Source: Pterois miles (taxonomy: Eukaryota; Chordata; Actinopteri; Perciformes; Scorpaenidae). From it: a stretch of DNA of 64,000 nt. A program made the position numbers and the translations under genes. The stretch's first letter is position 1. Every line of letters begins with the position of its first letter. The stretch covers positions 5,793,501 to 5,857,500 of the forward strand of contig CAMQGK010000650.1 of the NCBI GenBank assembly GCA_947000775.1, written 5' to 3'. Positions 1-16,110 of the stretch are shown piece after piece. The notes under the pieces are model-generated. The model was not told the DNA's origin, made no database searches, and worked only from the letters and a program-made list of their open reading frames with translations.

Positions 1-3000
1 TACTATGACTTTTTTAATAAAAATTTCCGACATACTATACTATGACTTTTTTCATGAAAATTTCCGACATACTATACCTGACTTTTTTTTCATGAAAATT
101 TCAGACATACTATACCATGACTTTTTTTCATAAAAATTTCAGACATACTATACTATGACTTTTTTCAATAAAAATTTCTGACATACTATACTATGACTTT
201 TTGCCATGAAAATTTCCAACATACTAAACTATGACTTTTTTTTGATGAAAATTTTCGACATAGTATACTATGACTTTTTTCATGAAAATTTTCGACATCC
301 TATACTATGACTTTTTTCAAGAAAATTTTCGACATACTATATGACTTTTTTAAAGAATTTTCGACATACTACTATGACTTTTTTAATGAAAATTTCCGAC
401 ATACTACACTATGACTTTTTTCATAAAAATTTCCGACACACTATACTATGACTTTTTTTCAAAAAAATTTCTGACGTACTACACTGACTTTTTTCATGAA
501 AATTTCCAACATAATATACTATAACTTTTTTTCATGAAAATTTTTGACATAGTATACTATGATTTTTTTCATGAAAATTTTCGACATACTACACAATGAC
601 TTTTTTCATGAAATTTTTCGACATCCTATACTATAACTTTTTTCAAGGAAATTTTCGACATACTATACTATAGCTTTTTTTATAAAAATTTCCGACATAC
701 TATACTATGAATTTTCCCATGAAAATTTCCGTCATACTATACTATGACGTTTTTCCATGAAAATTTCCGACATAGTATACTATGACTTTTATTCATGAAA
801 TTAAAATATTTTTTTAAATTTAAATAATAGTTTTTTAAAATTAATTTAAAATTTCCAACATACTAAACTATGACTTTTTTTTTGATGAAAATTTTCGAAA
901 TAGTATACTATGACTTTTTTCATGAAAATTTCCGACATACTGTACTATGGCTTTTTTTTCAATAAAATTTCCGACATACTATACTATGACTTTTTTCATG
1001 AAAATTTCCGACATACTATACTATGACTTTTTTCATGAAAATTTTCGACATACACGATGACTTTTTTAATGAAAATTTCCGACATACTACACTATGACTT
1101 TTTTCATAAAAATTTCCGACACACTATACTATGACTTTTTTTCAAAAAAATTTCTGACATACTACACTGACTTTTTTCATGAAAATTTCCGACATACTAT
1201 ACTATGACTTTTTTTCATGAAAATTTTTGACATACTACACAATGACTTTTTTCATGAAATTTTTCGACATCCTATACTATGACTTTTTTCAAGGAAATTT
1301 TCGACATACTATACTATAGCTTTTTTTATGAAAATTTCCGACATACTATACTGTGACTTTTTCCCATGAAACTTTCCGTCATACTATACTATGACTTTTT
1401 TCCATGAAAATTTCCGACATAGTATACTATGACTTTTATTCATGAAAATTTCCAACATAGTATACTATGACTTTTTTCCATGAAAATTTCCAACAAAGTA
1501 TACTATAACTTTTTTCATGAAAATTTCCAACATACTAAACTATGACTTTTTTTGGATGAAAATTTTCAACATAGTATACTATGACTTTTTTCATGATAAT
1601 TTCCGACATACTGTACTATGGCTTTTTCCATGAAAATTTTCGACATACTATACTATGACTTTTTTAATGAAAATTTCCGACATACTACACTATGACTTTT
1701 TTCATAAAAATTTCCGTCATACTATACTGACTTTTTTTCATGAAAATTTCCGACACACTATACTATGACTTTTTTTCAAAAAAAATTCTGACGTACTACA
1801 CTGACTTTTTTCATGAAAATTTCCGACATACTATACTATGACTTTTTTCATGAAAATTTCCGACATACTATACTATGACTTTTTTCATGAAAATTGCCGA
1901 CATACAAAACTACGTCTTTTTTTCCTGAAAATTTTCGACATACTATACTGTCTTTTTTTTATGAGAATTTCCGACATACTATACTATGACTTTTTTTATG
2001 AAAATTTCCGACATACTATACTATGACTTTTTTCATGAAAATTTTCAACATACTATACTATGACTTTTTTCATGAAAATTTTCAACATACTATACTATGA
2101 CTTTTTTAATAAAAATTTCTGACATACTATACTATGACTTTTTTCATGAAAATATCCGACATACTATACTATGACTTTTTTAATGAAAATATCCGACATA
2201 CTATACTATGACTTTTTTAATGAAAATTTTCAACATACTACACTATGACTTTTTCATGAAAATTTCCGACATACTATACTATGACTTTTTTCATGAAAAT
2301 TTCAGACATACTATACTATGACTTTTTTTTCATTAAAATTTCAGATATACTATACTATGACTTTTTGCCATGAAAATTTCCGATATAGTATACTATGGCT
2401 TTTTTCATGAAAATTTCCGACAAACTATACTATGAATTTTTCCCATAAAAATTTCCGTCATACTATGCTATGACTTTTTTGCCATGAAAATTTCAGACAT
2501 ACTATACTATGACGTTTTTTCATGAAGATTTACAACATACTACACTATGACTTTTTTTCATGAAAATTTCCGACATACTATATTATGACTTTTTTTTTGA
2601 TGAAAATTTTCGACATACTATACTATGACTTTTTTCATGAAAATTTTCGACATACATGATGACTTTTTTCATGAAAATTTCCGACATAATATACTGTGGC
2701 TTTTTCCATGAAAATTTTCGACATCCTATACTATGACTTTTTTCAAGGAAATTTTCGACATACTATACTATAACTTTTTTTTATGAAAATTTCCGACATA
2801 CTATACTATGACTTTTTCCCATGAAAATTTCCGACATACTATACTATGACTTTTTTCCATGAAAATTTCCGACATAGTAAACTATGACTTTTATTGATGA
2901 AAATTTCCGACATAGTATACTATGACTTTTTTCATGAAAATTTCCGACATACTATACTATGACTTTTTCCATGAAAATTTCCGACATACTAAACAATGCC

Positions 3001-6000
3001 TTTTTTTCAATAAAATTTTCGACATACTATACTGACTTTTTTCATGAAAATTTTCGACATACTATACTGTGCCTTTTTTTCAATGAAAATTTCCGACATA
3101 CTATACTATGACTTTTTTCATGAAAATTTTCGACATACTATACTATGACTTTTTTTCATGAAAATTTCTGACATACTATACTATGACTTTTTTCATGAAA
3201 ATTTCCGACATACTATACTATGACTTTTTTAATGAAAATTTCCGACATACTACACTATGACTTTTTAAATGAAAATTTCCGACATACTATACTATGACTT
3301 TTTTAATGAAAATTTCCGACATACTATACTATGACTTTTTTAATGAAAATTTCCGACATACTACACTATGACTTTTTTCATGAAAATTTCCGACACACTA
3401 TACTATGACTTTTTTTCAAAAAATTTCTGTTTTTTTCATGAAAATTTCGATTTTGCTTTTTTCATGAAAATTTTTGATAGTATACTATGACTTTTATTCA
3501 TGAAAATTTCCAACATACTATACTATGACTTTTTTCCATGAAAATTTCCAACATAGTACACTGTGACTTTTTTCATGAAAATTTCCAACATACTATACTA
3601 TGACTTTTTTCAAAAAAATATCTGACATACTATACTATGACTTTTTTCATGAAAATATCCGACATACTATACTATGACTTTTTTTAATGAAAATTTTCAA
3701 CATACTACACAATGACTTTTTTCATGAAAATTTTCGACATCCTATACTATAACTTTTTTTATGAAAAATTTCCGACATACTATACTATGATTTTTTCCAT
3801 GAAAATTTTCAACATACTACACAATGACTTTTTTCATGAAAATTTTCGACATCCTATACTATGACTTTTTTTATGAAAAATTTCCGACATACTATACTAT
3901 GATTTTTTCCATGAAAATTTCCGACATAGTATACTATGACTTTTATTCATGAAAATTTCCAACATACTATACTATGACTTTTTTCCATGAAAATTTCCGA
4001 CATAGTATACTATGACTTTTTTCATGAAAATTTCCAACATACTATACTATGACTTTTTTCATGAAAATTTCCGACATACTATACTATGACTTTTTTTTCA
4101 ATAAAATTTCCGACATACTATACTATGACTTTTTTCACGAAAATTTCCGACATACTATACTATGACTTTTTTCATGAAAATTTTCGACATACATGATCAC
4201 TTTTTTAATGAAAATTTCCGACATACTACACTATTGCTTTTTTCATAAAAATTTCCGTCATACTATACTGACTTTTTTTCATGAAAATTTCCGACACACT
4301 ATACTATGACTTTTTTTCAAAAAAATTTCTGACGTACTACACTGACTTTTTTCATGAAAATTTCCGACATACTATACTATGACTTTTTTCATGAAAATAT
4401 CCGACATACTATACTATGACTTTTTTAATGAAAATTTTCGACATACTACACTATGACTTTTTTCATGAAAATTTCCGAAATACTATACTATGACTTTTTT
4501 CATGAAAATTTCAGACATACTATACTATGACTTTTTTCATGAAAATTTCCGACATACTATACTATGACTTTTTTCATGAAAATTGCCGACATGCTAAACT
4601 ACGACTTTTTTTCCTGAAAATTTTCGACATAGTATTCTATGATTTTTTTCCATGTAGATTTCCAACATATTATACTATAACTTTTTTCATGAAAATTTCG
4701 AACATAATCTTGACTTTTTTTCATGGACATACTATACTATGACTTTTTTTTTGATGAAAATTTTCGACATACTATACTATGACTTTTTCCCATGAAAATT
4801 TCCGTCATACTAAACTATGACTTTTTTTTGATGAAAATTTTCGACATAGTATACTATGACTTTTTTCATGAAAATTTCCGACATACTATACTGACTTTTT
4901 TCATGAAAATTTCCAACATACTATACTATGACTTTTTTTCACCAAAAATTTTTGACATACTACACTGACTTTTTTCATGAAAATTTCCAACATACTATAC
5001 TATGACTTTTTTTCATGAAAATTTTTGACATACTACACAATGACTTTTTTCATGAAAATTTTCGACATCCTATACTATAACTTTTTTCATGAAAATTTTC
5101 GACATACTATTCTATGAATTTCTTTCATGAAAATTTCCGACAAACTATACTGACTTTTTTTCACGAAAATTTTTGACATACTATACTGATTTTTTTCATG
5201 AAAATTTTCGACATACAATACTATGACTTTTTTCATGAAAATATCCGACATAATATACTGTGGCTTTTTCCATGAAAATTTCCGACATACTATACTGACT
5301 TTTTTTCATGAAAATTTTCGACATACATGATAACTTTTTTAATGAAAATTTCCGACATACTACACTATGACTTTTTTCATAAAAATTTCCGTCATACTAT
5401 ACTATGACTTTTTTTCAAAAAAATTTCTGACGTACTACACTGACTGTTTTTCATGAAAATTTCCGAAATACTATACTATGACTTTCTTCATGAAAATTTC
5501 CGACATACTATACTATGACTTTTTTCATGAAAATTGCCGACATACTGAACTACGTCTTTTTTTCCTGAAAATTTTCGACACACTATACTGTCTTTTTTTC
5601 ATGAAAATACTATGACTTTTTTAATAAAAATTTCTGACATACTATACTATGACTTTTTGCCATGAAAATTTCTGATATAGTATACTATGGCTTTTTTCCT
5701 GAAAATTTCCGACAAACTATACTATGAATTTTTCCCATAAAAATTTCCGTCATACTATGCTATGACTTTTTTCCATGAAAATTTCCGACATACTATACTA
5801 TGACTTTTTTCATAAAAATTTTCGACATACTATACTACGACTTTTTTTTTGAAAATTTCCGACATACTATACTATGATTTTTTTCATGAAAATTTCCAAC
5901 ATACTAAACTACGACTTTTTTTCCTGAAAATTTTCGACATAGTATTCTATGACTTTTTTCCATGTAGATTTCCAACATATTATACTATAACTTTTTTCAT

Positions 6001-9000
6001 GAAAATTTCGAACATACTAAACTGTGACTTTTTTTCATGAAAATTTCCGACATACTATACTATGACTTTTTTTTTGATGAAAATTTTCGACAGACTATAC
6101 TATGACTTTTTTCATGAAAATTTCCGACATACTATACTATGACTTTTTTCATGAAAATTTTCGACATACTATACCATGACTTTTTTCATGAAAATATCCG
6201 ACATACTATACTATGAATTTCTTTCATGAATATTTCTGACATACTATGACTTTTTTAATAAAAATTTCTGACATACTATACTATGACTTTTTGCCATGAA
6301 AATTTCTGATATAGTATACTATGGCTTTTTTCCTGAAAATTTCCGACAAACTATACTATGAATTTTTCCCATAAAAATTTCCGTCATACTATGCTATGAC
6401 TTTTTTCCATGAAAATTTCCGACATACTATACTATGACTTTTTTCATAAAAATTTTCGACATACTATACTACGACTTTTTTTTTGAAAATTTCCGACATA
6501 CTACACTATGATTTTTTTCATGAAAATTTCCAACATACTAAACTACGACTTTTTTTCCTGAAAATTTTCGACATAGTATTCTATGACTTTTTTCCATGTA
6601 GATTTCCAACATATTATACTATAACTTTTTTAATGAAAATTTCGAACATACTAAACTGACTTTTTTTCATGAAAATTTCCGACATAATATACTATGACTT
6701 TTTTTTTGATGAAAATTTTCGACAGACTATACTATGACTTTTTTCATGAAAATTTCCGACATACTATACTATGACTTTTTTCATGAAAATATCCAACATA
6801 CTATACTATGACTTTTTTAATGAAAATTTTCGACAGACTATACTGTGACTTTTTTCATGAAAATTTCCGACATACTATACTATGACTTTTTTCATGAAAA
6901 TTTCCGACATATATACTATCTTTTTTAATGAAAATTTCCGACATACTACACTATGACTTTTTTCATAAAAATTTCCGAATACTATACTATGACTTTTTCA
7001 TGAAAATTTCTGACATACTGTACTATGACTTTTTTCATGAAAATTTTCGACATACTATACTATGACTTTTTTCACGGAAATTTTCGACATACTATACTAT
7101 GACTTTTTTTCTGAAAATTTCCGACATACTATACTACGACTTTTTTCATGAAAAATTTCAACATCCCATACTATGACTTTTTATCAGAAGATTTCCGACA
7201 TACTATACTATGACTTTTTTTTCCATGAAAATTTCCGACATACTATACTATGACTTTTTTCATGAAAATTTCCGACACACTACACTATGCTTTTTTCATG
7301 AAAATTTCCGTCATACTATACTATGACTTTTTTTAAAAAAATTTCTACGTATACACTGACTTTTTTCATGAAAATTTCCGACATACTATACTGACTTTTT
7401 TTCATGAAAATTTTGACATAGTATACTATGACTTTTTTCATGAAAATTTTCGACATACTCACAATTACTTTTTTCAAGAAAATTTTCGACATACTATACT
7501 ATGACTTTTTTTTCAATGAAAATTTCCGACATACTATACTACGACTTTTTCCCATGAAAATTTCCGTCATACTATACTATGACTTTTTTCCATGAAAATT
7601 TCCGACATAGTATACTATGACTTTTATTCATGAAAATTTCCAACATAGTATACTATAACTTTTTTCATGAAAATTTCCAACATACTAAACTATGACTTTT
7701 TTTTGATGAAAATTTTCGACATACTATACTATGACTTTTTTTTCAATAAAATTTCCGACATACTATACTATGACTTTTTTCATGAAAATTTCCGACAAAC
7801 TACACTATGACTTTTTTCATGAAAATTTCCAACATACTACACTATGACTTTTTTCATAAAAATTTCCGTCATACTATACTATGACTTTTTTTCAAAAAAT
7901 TTCTGACGTACTACACTGACTTTTTTCATGAAAATTTCCGACATACTATACTGACTTTTTTTCATGAAAATTTTTGACATAGTATACTATGACTTTTTTC
8001 ATGAAAATTTTCGACATACTACACAATTACTTTTTTCAAGGAAATTTTCGACATACTATACTATGACTTTTTTTTGATGAAAATTTTCGACATACTATAC
8101 TATGACTTTTTTCCCATGAAAATTTCCGACATACTATACTTGACTTTTTTTTCAATAAAATTTCCGACATACTATACTATGACTTTTATTCATGAAAATT
8201 TCCAACATAGTATACTATAACTTTTTTCATGAAAATTTCCAACATACTAAACTATGACTTTTTTTTGATGAAAATTTTCGACATAGTATACTATGACTTT
8301 TTTCATGAAAATTTTCGACATGCTATACCATGACTTTTTTCATGAAAATACCTGACATACTATACTATGAATTTCTTTCATGAATATTTCTGACATACTA
8401 TGACTTTTACAATAAGAATTTCTGACATAATATACTATGACTTTTTTCATGAAAATTTTCGACATACTATACTATGACTTTTTTTCAATAAAATTTTTGA
8501 CATACTATACTATGACTTTTTTCACGAAAATTTTCGACACACTATACTATGACTTTTTTCATGAAAATTTTCGACATACTATACTATGACTTTTTTTTCA
8601 ATAAAATTTCCGACATACTATACTATGACTTTTTTCAATAAAATTTTCGACATACTATACTATGACTTTTTTCATGAAAATTTCCGACATACTACACTAT
8701 GACTTTTTTCATGAAAATTTCCAACATACTACACTATGACTTTTTTCATAAAAATTTCCGTCATACTATACTATGACTTTTTTTCAAAAAATTTCTGACG
8801 TTCTACACTGACTTTTTTCATGAAAATTTCCGACATACTATACTGACTTTTTTTCATGAAAATTTTTGACATAGTATACTATGACTTTTTTCATGAAAAT
8901 TTTCGACATACTACACAATTACTTTTTTCAAGGAAATTTTCGACATACTATACTATGACTTTTTTTATGAAAATTTCCGACATACTATACTATGACTTTT

Positions 9001-12000
9001 TCCCATGAAAATTTCCGTCATACTATACTATGACTTTTTTCCATGAAAATTTCCGACATAGTATACTATGACTGTTATTCATGAAAATTTCCAACATAGT
9101 ATACTATAACTTTTTTCATGAAAATTTCCAACATACTAAACTATGACTTTTTTTTGATGAAAATTTTCGACATACTATACTATGACTTTTTTGCCATGAA
9201 AATTTTCGACATACTATACTATGACTTTTTTTTCAATAAAATTTCCGACATACTATACTATGACTTTTTTGCCATGAAAATTTCCAACATACTACACTAT
9301 GACTTTTTTTTGATGAAAATTTTCGACATAGTATACTATGACTTTTTTCATGAAAATTTCCGACATGCTATACCATGACTTTTTTCATGAAAATACCTGA
9401 CATACTATACTATGAATTTCTTTCATGAATATTTCTGACATACTATGACTTTTACAATAAAAATTTCTGACATAATATACTATGACTTTTTTCATGAAAA
9501 TTTCTGACATACTGTACTATGACTTTTTTGCCATGAAAATTTCCGACATACTATACTATGACTTTTTTCATGAAAATTTCCGACATACTATACTATGACT
9601 TTTTTCATGAAAATTTCTGACATACTATACTATGACTTTTTTTCATGAAAATTTTGACATACTATACTATGACTTTTTTCATGAAAATTTTCGACATACT
9701 ATACTATGACTTTTTATCATGAAGATTTCCGACATACTATACTATGACTTTTTTTCAATAAAATTTTCGACATACTATACTATGACTTTTTTCATGAAAA
9801 TTTCCGACATACTACACTATGACTTTTTTCATAAAAATTTCCGTCATACTATACTATGACTTTTTTCATGAAAATTTCCGACATACTATACTATGACTTT
9901 TTTCATGAAAATTTTCGACATACTACACAATTACTTTTTTTCATGAAAATTTTCGACATCCTATACTATGACTTTTTTCAAGGAAATTTTCGACATCCTA
10001 TACTATGATTTTTTTCATGAAAATTTCCAACATACTAAACTACGACTTTTTTTCCTGAAAATTTTCGACATAGTATTCTATGACTTTTTTCCATGTAGAT
10101 TTCCAACATATTATACTATGACTTTTTTCATGAAAATTTCGAACATACTAAACTGTGACTTTTTTTCATGAAAATTTCCGACATACTATACTATGAATTT
10201 CTTTCATGAATATTTCTGACATACTATGACTTTTACAATAAAAATTTCTGACATAATACACTATGACTTTTTTCATGAAAATTTTCGACATACTATACTA
10301 TGACTTTTTTTTCAATAAAATTTCCGACATACTATACTATGACTTTTTTCACGAACATTTTCGACATACTATACTATGACTTTTTTCATGAAAATTTCTG
10401 ACATACTGTACTATGACTTTTTTGCCATGAAAATTTCCGACATACTATACTATGACTTTTTTCACGAAAATTTTCGACATACTATACTATGACTTTTTTT
10501 CATGAAAATTTTCGACATACTATACTATGACTTTTTTCATGAAAATTTTCGACATACCATACTATGACTTTTTATCATGAAGATTTCCGACATACTATAC
10601 TATGACTTTTTTTTCAATAAAATTTTCGACATACTATACTATGACTTTTTTCATGAAAATTTCCGACATACTACACTATGACTTTTTTCATGAAAATTTC
10701 CAACATACTACACTATGACTTTTTTCATAAAAATTTCCGTCATACTATACTATGACTTTTTTTCAAAAAATTTCTGACGTACTACACTGACTTTTTTCAT
10801 GAAAATTTCCGACATACTATACTGACTTTTTTTCATGAAAATTTTTGACATAGTATACTATGACTTTTTTCATGAAAATTTTCGACATACTACACAATTA
10901 CTTTTTTCAAGGAAATTTTCGACATACTATACTATGACTTTTTTTATGAAAATTTCCGACATACTATACTATGACTTTTTCCCATGAAAATTTCCGTCAT
11001 ACTATACTATGACTTTTTTCCATGAAAATTTCCGACATAGTATACTATGACTTTTATTCATGAAAATTTCCAACATAGTATACTATAACTTTTTTCATGA
11101 AAATTTCCAACATACTAAACTATGACTTTTTTTTGATGAAAATTTTCGACATACTATACTATGACTTTTTTGCCATGAAAATTTTCGACATACTATACTA
11201 TGACTTTTTTTTCAATAAAATTTCCGATATACTATACTATGACTTTTTTGCCATGAAAATTTCCAACATACTACACTATGACTTTTTTTTGATGAAAATT
11301 TTCGACATAGTATACTATGACTTTTTTCATGAAAATTTTCGACATGCTATACCATGACTTTTTTCATGAAAATACCTGACATACTATACTATGAATTTCT
11401 TTCATGAATATTTCTGACATACTATGACTTTTACAATAAAAATTTCTGACATGATATACTATGACTTTTTTCATGAAAATTTTCGACATACTATACTATG
11501 ACTTTTTTTCAATAAAATTTTTGACATACTATACTATGACTTTTTTCACGAAAATTTTCGACACACTATACTATGACTTTTTTCATGAAAATTTTCGACA
11601 TACTATACTATGACTTTTTTTCAATAAAATTTCCGACATACTATACTATGACTTTTTTCAATAAAATTTTCGACATACTATACTATGACTTTTTTCATGA
11701 AAATTTTCGACACACTATACTATGACTTTTTTCATGAAAATTTCTGACATACTGTACTATGACTTTTTTGCCATGAAAATTTCCGACATACTATACTATG
11801 ACTTTTTTCACGAAAATTTTCGACATACTATACTATAACTTTTTTCATGAAAATTTCCGACATACTATACTATGACTTTTTTTCATGAAAATTTTCGACA
11901 TACTATACTATGACTTTTTTCATGAAAATTTTCGACATACCATACTATGACTTTTTATCATGAAGATTTCCGACATACTATACTATGACTTTTTTTTCAA

Positions 12001-15000
12001 TAAAATTTTCGACATACTATACTATGACTTTTTTCATGAAAATTTCCGACATACTATACTATGACTTTTTTCATAAAAATTTCCGTCATACTATACTATG
12101 ACTTTTTTCATGAAAATTTCCGACATACTATACTATGACTTTTTTCATGAAAATTTTCGACATACTACACAATTACTTTTTTCATGAAAATTTTCGACAT
12201 CCTATACTATGACTTTTTTCAAGGAAATTTTCGACATCCTATACTATGACTTTTTTCAAGGAAATTTTCGACATCCTATACTATGACTTTTTCCATGAAA
12301 ATTTCCGTCATACTATACTATGACTTTTTTCCATGAAAATTTCCGACATAGTATACTATGACTTTTATTCATGAAAATTTCCAACATAGTATACTATAAC
12401 TTTTTTCATGAAAATTTCCAACATACTAAACTATGACTTTTTTTTGATGAAAATTTTCGACATACTATACTATGACTTTTTTGCCATGAAAATTTCCGAC
12501 ATACTATACTATGACTTTTTTTTCAATAAAATTTCCGACATACTATACTATGACTTTTTTGCCATGAAAATTTCCAACATACTACACTATGACTTTTTTT
12601 TTGATGAAAATTTTCGACATAGTATACTATGACTTTTTTCATGAAAATTTCCGACATACTGTACTATGGCTTTTCCATGAAAATTTTCGACATACTATAC
12701 TATGACTTTTTATCATGAAGATTTCCGACATAATATACTATGACTTTTTTCATGAAAATTTTCGACATACTATACTATGACTTTTTTTCAATAAAATTTT
12801 CGACATACTGTAGTATGACTTTTTTCATGAAAATTTCCGACATACTACACTATGACTTTTTTCATGAAAATTTCCAACATACTACACTATGACTTTTTTC
12901 ATAAAAATTTCCGTCATACTATACTATGACTTTTTTTCAAAAAATTTCTGACGTTCTACACTGACTTTTTTCATGAAAATTTCCGACATACTATACTGAC
13001 TTTTTTTCATGAAAATTTTTGACATAGTATACTATGACTTTTTTTATGAAAATTTCCGACATACTATACTATGACTTTTTCCCATGAAAATTTCCGTCAT
13101 ACTATACTATGACTTTTTTCCATGAAAATTTCCGACATAGTATACTATGACTTTTATTCATGAAAATTTCCAACATAGTATACTATAACTTTTTTTTCAT
13201 GAAAATTTCCAACATACTACACTATGACTTTTTTTTGATGAAAATTTTCGACATAGTATACTATGACTTTTTTCATGAAAATTTTCGACATGCTATACCA
13301 TGACTTTTTTCATGAAAATACCTGACATACTATACTATGAATTTCTTTCATGAATATTTCTGACATACTATGACTTTTACAATAAAAATTTCTGACATAA
13401 TATACTATGACTTTTTTCATGAAAATTTTCGACATACTATACTATGACTTTTTTTCAATAAAATTTCCGACATGCTATACTATGACTTTTTTTCAATAAA
13501 ATTTCCGACATACTATACTATGACTTTTTTCACGAAAATTTTCGACACACTATACTATGACTTTTTTCATGAAAATTTCTGACATACTGTACTATGACTT
13601 TTTTGCCATGAAAATTTCCGACATACTATACTATGACTTTTTTCACGAAAATTTTCGACATACTATACTATGACTTTTTTCATGAAAATTTCCGACATAC
13701 TATACTATGACTTTTTTTCATGAAAATTTTCGACATACTATACTATGACTTTTTTCATGAAAATTTTCGACATACCATACTATGACTTTTTATCATGAAG
13801 ATTTCCGACATACTATACTATGACTTTTTTTTCAATAAAATTTTCGACATACTATACTATGACTTTTTTCATGAAAATTTCCGACATACTATACTATGAC
13901 TTTTTTCATAAAAATTTCCGTCATACTATACTATGACTTTTTTCATGAAAATTTCCGACATACTATACTATGACTTTTTTCATGAAAATTTTCGACATAC
14001 TACACAATTACTTTTTTCATGAAAATTTTCGACATCCTATACTATGACTTTTTTCAAGGAAATTTTCGACATCCTATACTATGACTTTTTTCAAGGAAAT
14101 TTTCGACATCCTATACTATGACTTTTTCCATGAAAATTTCTGACATACTATACTATGACTTTTTTCACGAAAATTTTCGACATACTATACTATGACTTTT
14201 TTCATGAAAATTTCCGACATACTATACTATGACTTTTTTTTCATGAAAATTTTTGACATAGTATACTATGACTTTTTTCATGAAAATTTTTGACATAGTA
14301 TACTATGACTTTTTTCAAAGAAATTTTCGACATACTATACTATAACTTTTTTATGAAAATTTCCGACATACTATACTATGACTTTTTCCCATGAAAATTT
14401 CCGTCATACTATACTATGACTTTTTTCCATGAAAATTTCCGACATAGTATACTATGACTTTTATTCATGAAAATTTCCAACATAGTATACTATAACTTTT
14501 TTCATGAAAATTTCCAACATACTAAACTAAGACTTTTTTTTGATGAAAATTTTCGACATACTATACTATGACTTTTTTGCCATGAAAATTTCCGACATAC
14601 TATACTATGACTTTTTTTTCAATAAAATTTCCGACATACTATACTATGACTTTTTTGCCATGAAAATTTCCAACATACTACACTATGACTTTTTTTTTGA
14701 TGAAAATTTTCGACATAGTATACTATGACTTTTTTCATGAAAATTTCCGACATACTGTACTATGGCTTTTCCATGAAAATTTTCGACATACTATACTATG
14801 ACTTTTTATCATGAAGATTTCCGACATAATATACTATGACTTTTTTCATGAAAATTTTCGACATACTATACTATGACTTTTTTTTCAATAAAATTTCCGA
14901 CATACTATACTATGACTTTTTTCATAAAAATTTCCGTCATACTATACTGTGACTTTTTTTCATGAAAATTTTCGACATATATCCGACATACTATACTATG

Positions 15001-16110
15001 ACTTTTTAAATGAAAATTTGTAACATACTACACTATGACTTTTTTCATAAAAATTTCCGTCATACTATACTATGACTTTTTTTCAAAAAAATTTCTGACG
15101 TACTACACTGACTTTTTTCATGAAAATTTCCGACATACTATACTATGACTTTTTTCATGAAAATTGCCGACATACTAAACTACGTCTTTTTTTCCTGAAA
15201 ATTTTCGACATACTATACTATGACTTTTTTCATGAAAATTTTCGACATACTATACTATGACTTTTTTAATGAAAATTTCTGACATACTATACTATGACTT
15301 TTTTCATGAAAATTTCCGTCATACTATACTATGACTTTTTTTCATTAAAATTTTCGACATACTATACTATGACTTTTTTAATAAAAATTTCTGACATACT
15401 ATACTATGACTTTTTTCATGAAAATTTTCGACATACTATACTATGACTTTTTTCATGAAAATATCCGACATACTATACTATGACTTTTTTAATAAAAATT
15501 TCTGACATACTATACTATGACTTTTTTTCATGAAAATTTCCGACATACTATATTATGACTTTTTTTTTGATGAAAATTTTCGACATACTATACTATGACT
15601 TTTTTCATGAAAATTTTCGACATACATGATGACTTTTTTCATGAAAATTTCCGACATAATATACTGTGGCTTTTTCCATGAAAATTTTCGACATCCTATA
15701 CTATGACTTTTTTCAAGGAAATTTTCGACATATTATACTATAACTTTTTTTTATGAAAATTTCCGACATACTATACTATGACTTTTTCCCATGAAAATTT
15801 CCGTCATACTATACTATGACTTTTTTCCATGAAAATTTCCGACATAGTATACTATGACTTTTATTCATGAAAATTTCCAACATGGTATACTATGACTTTT
15901 TTCCATGAAAATTTCCAACATAGTATACTATAACTTTTTTCATGAAAATTTCCAACATACTAAACTATGACTCTTTTTGATGAAAATTTTCGACATACTA
16001 TACAATGCCTTTTTTTTCAATAAAATTTTCGACATACTATACTGACTTTTTTCATGAAAATTTTCGACATACTATACTATGACTTTTTTTTCATGAAAAT
16101 TTTCGACATA

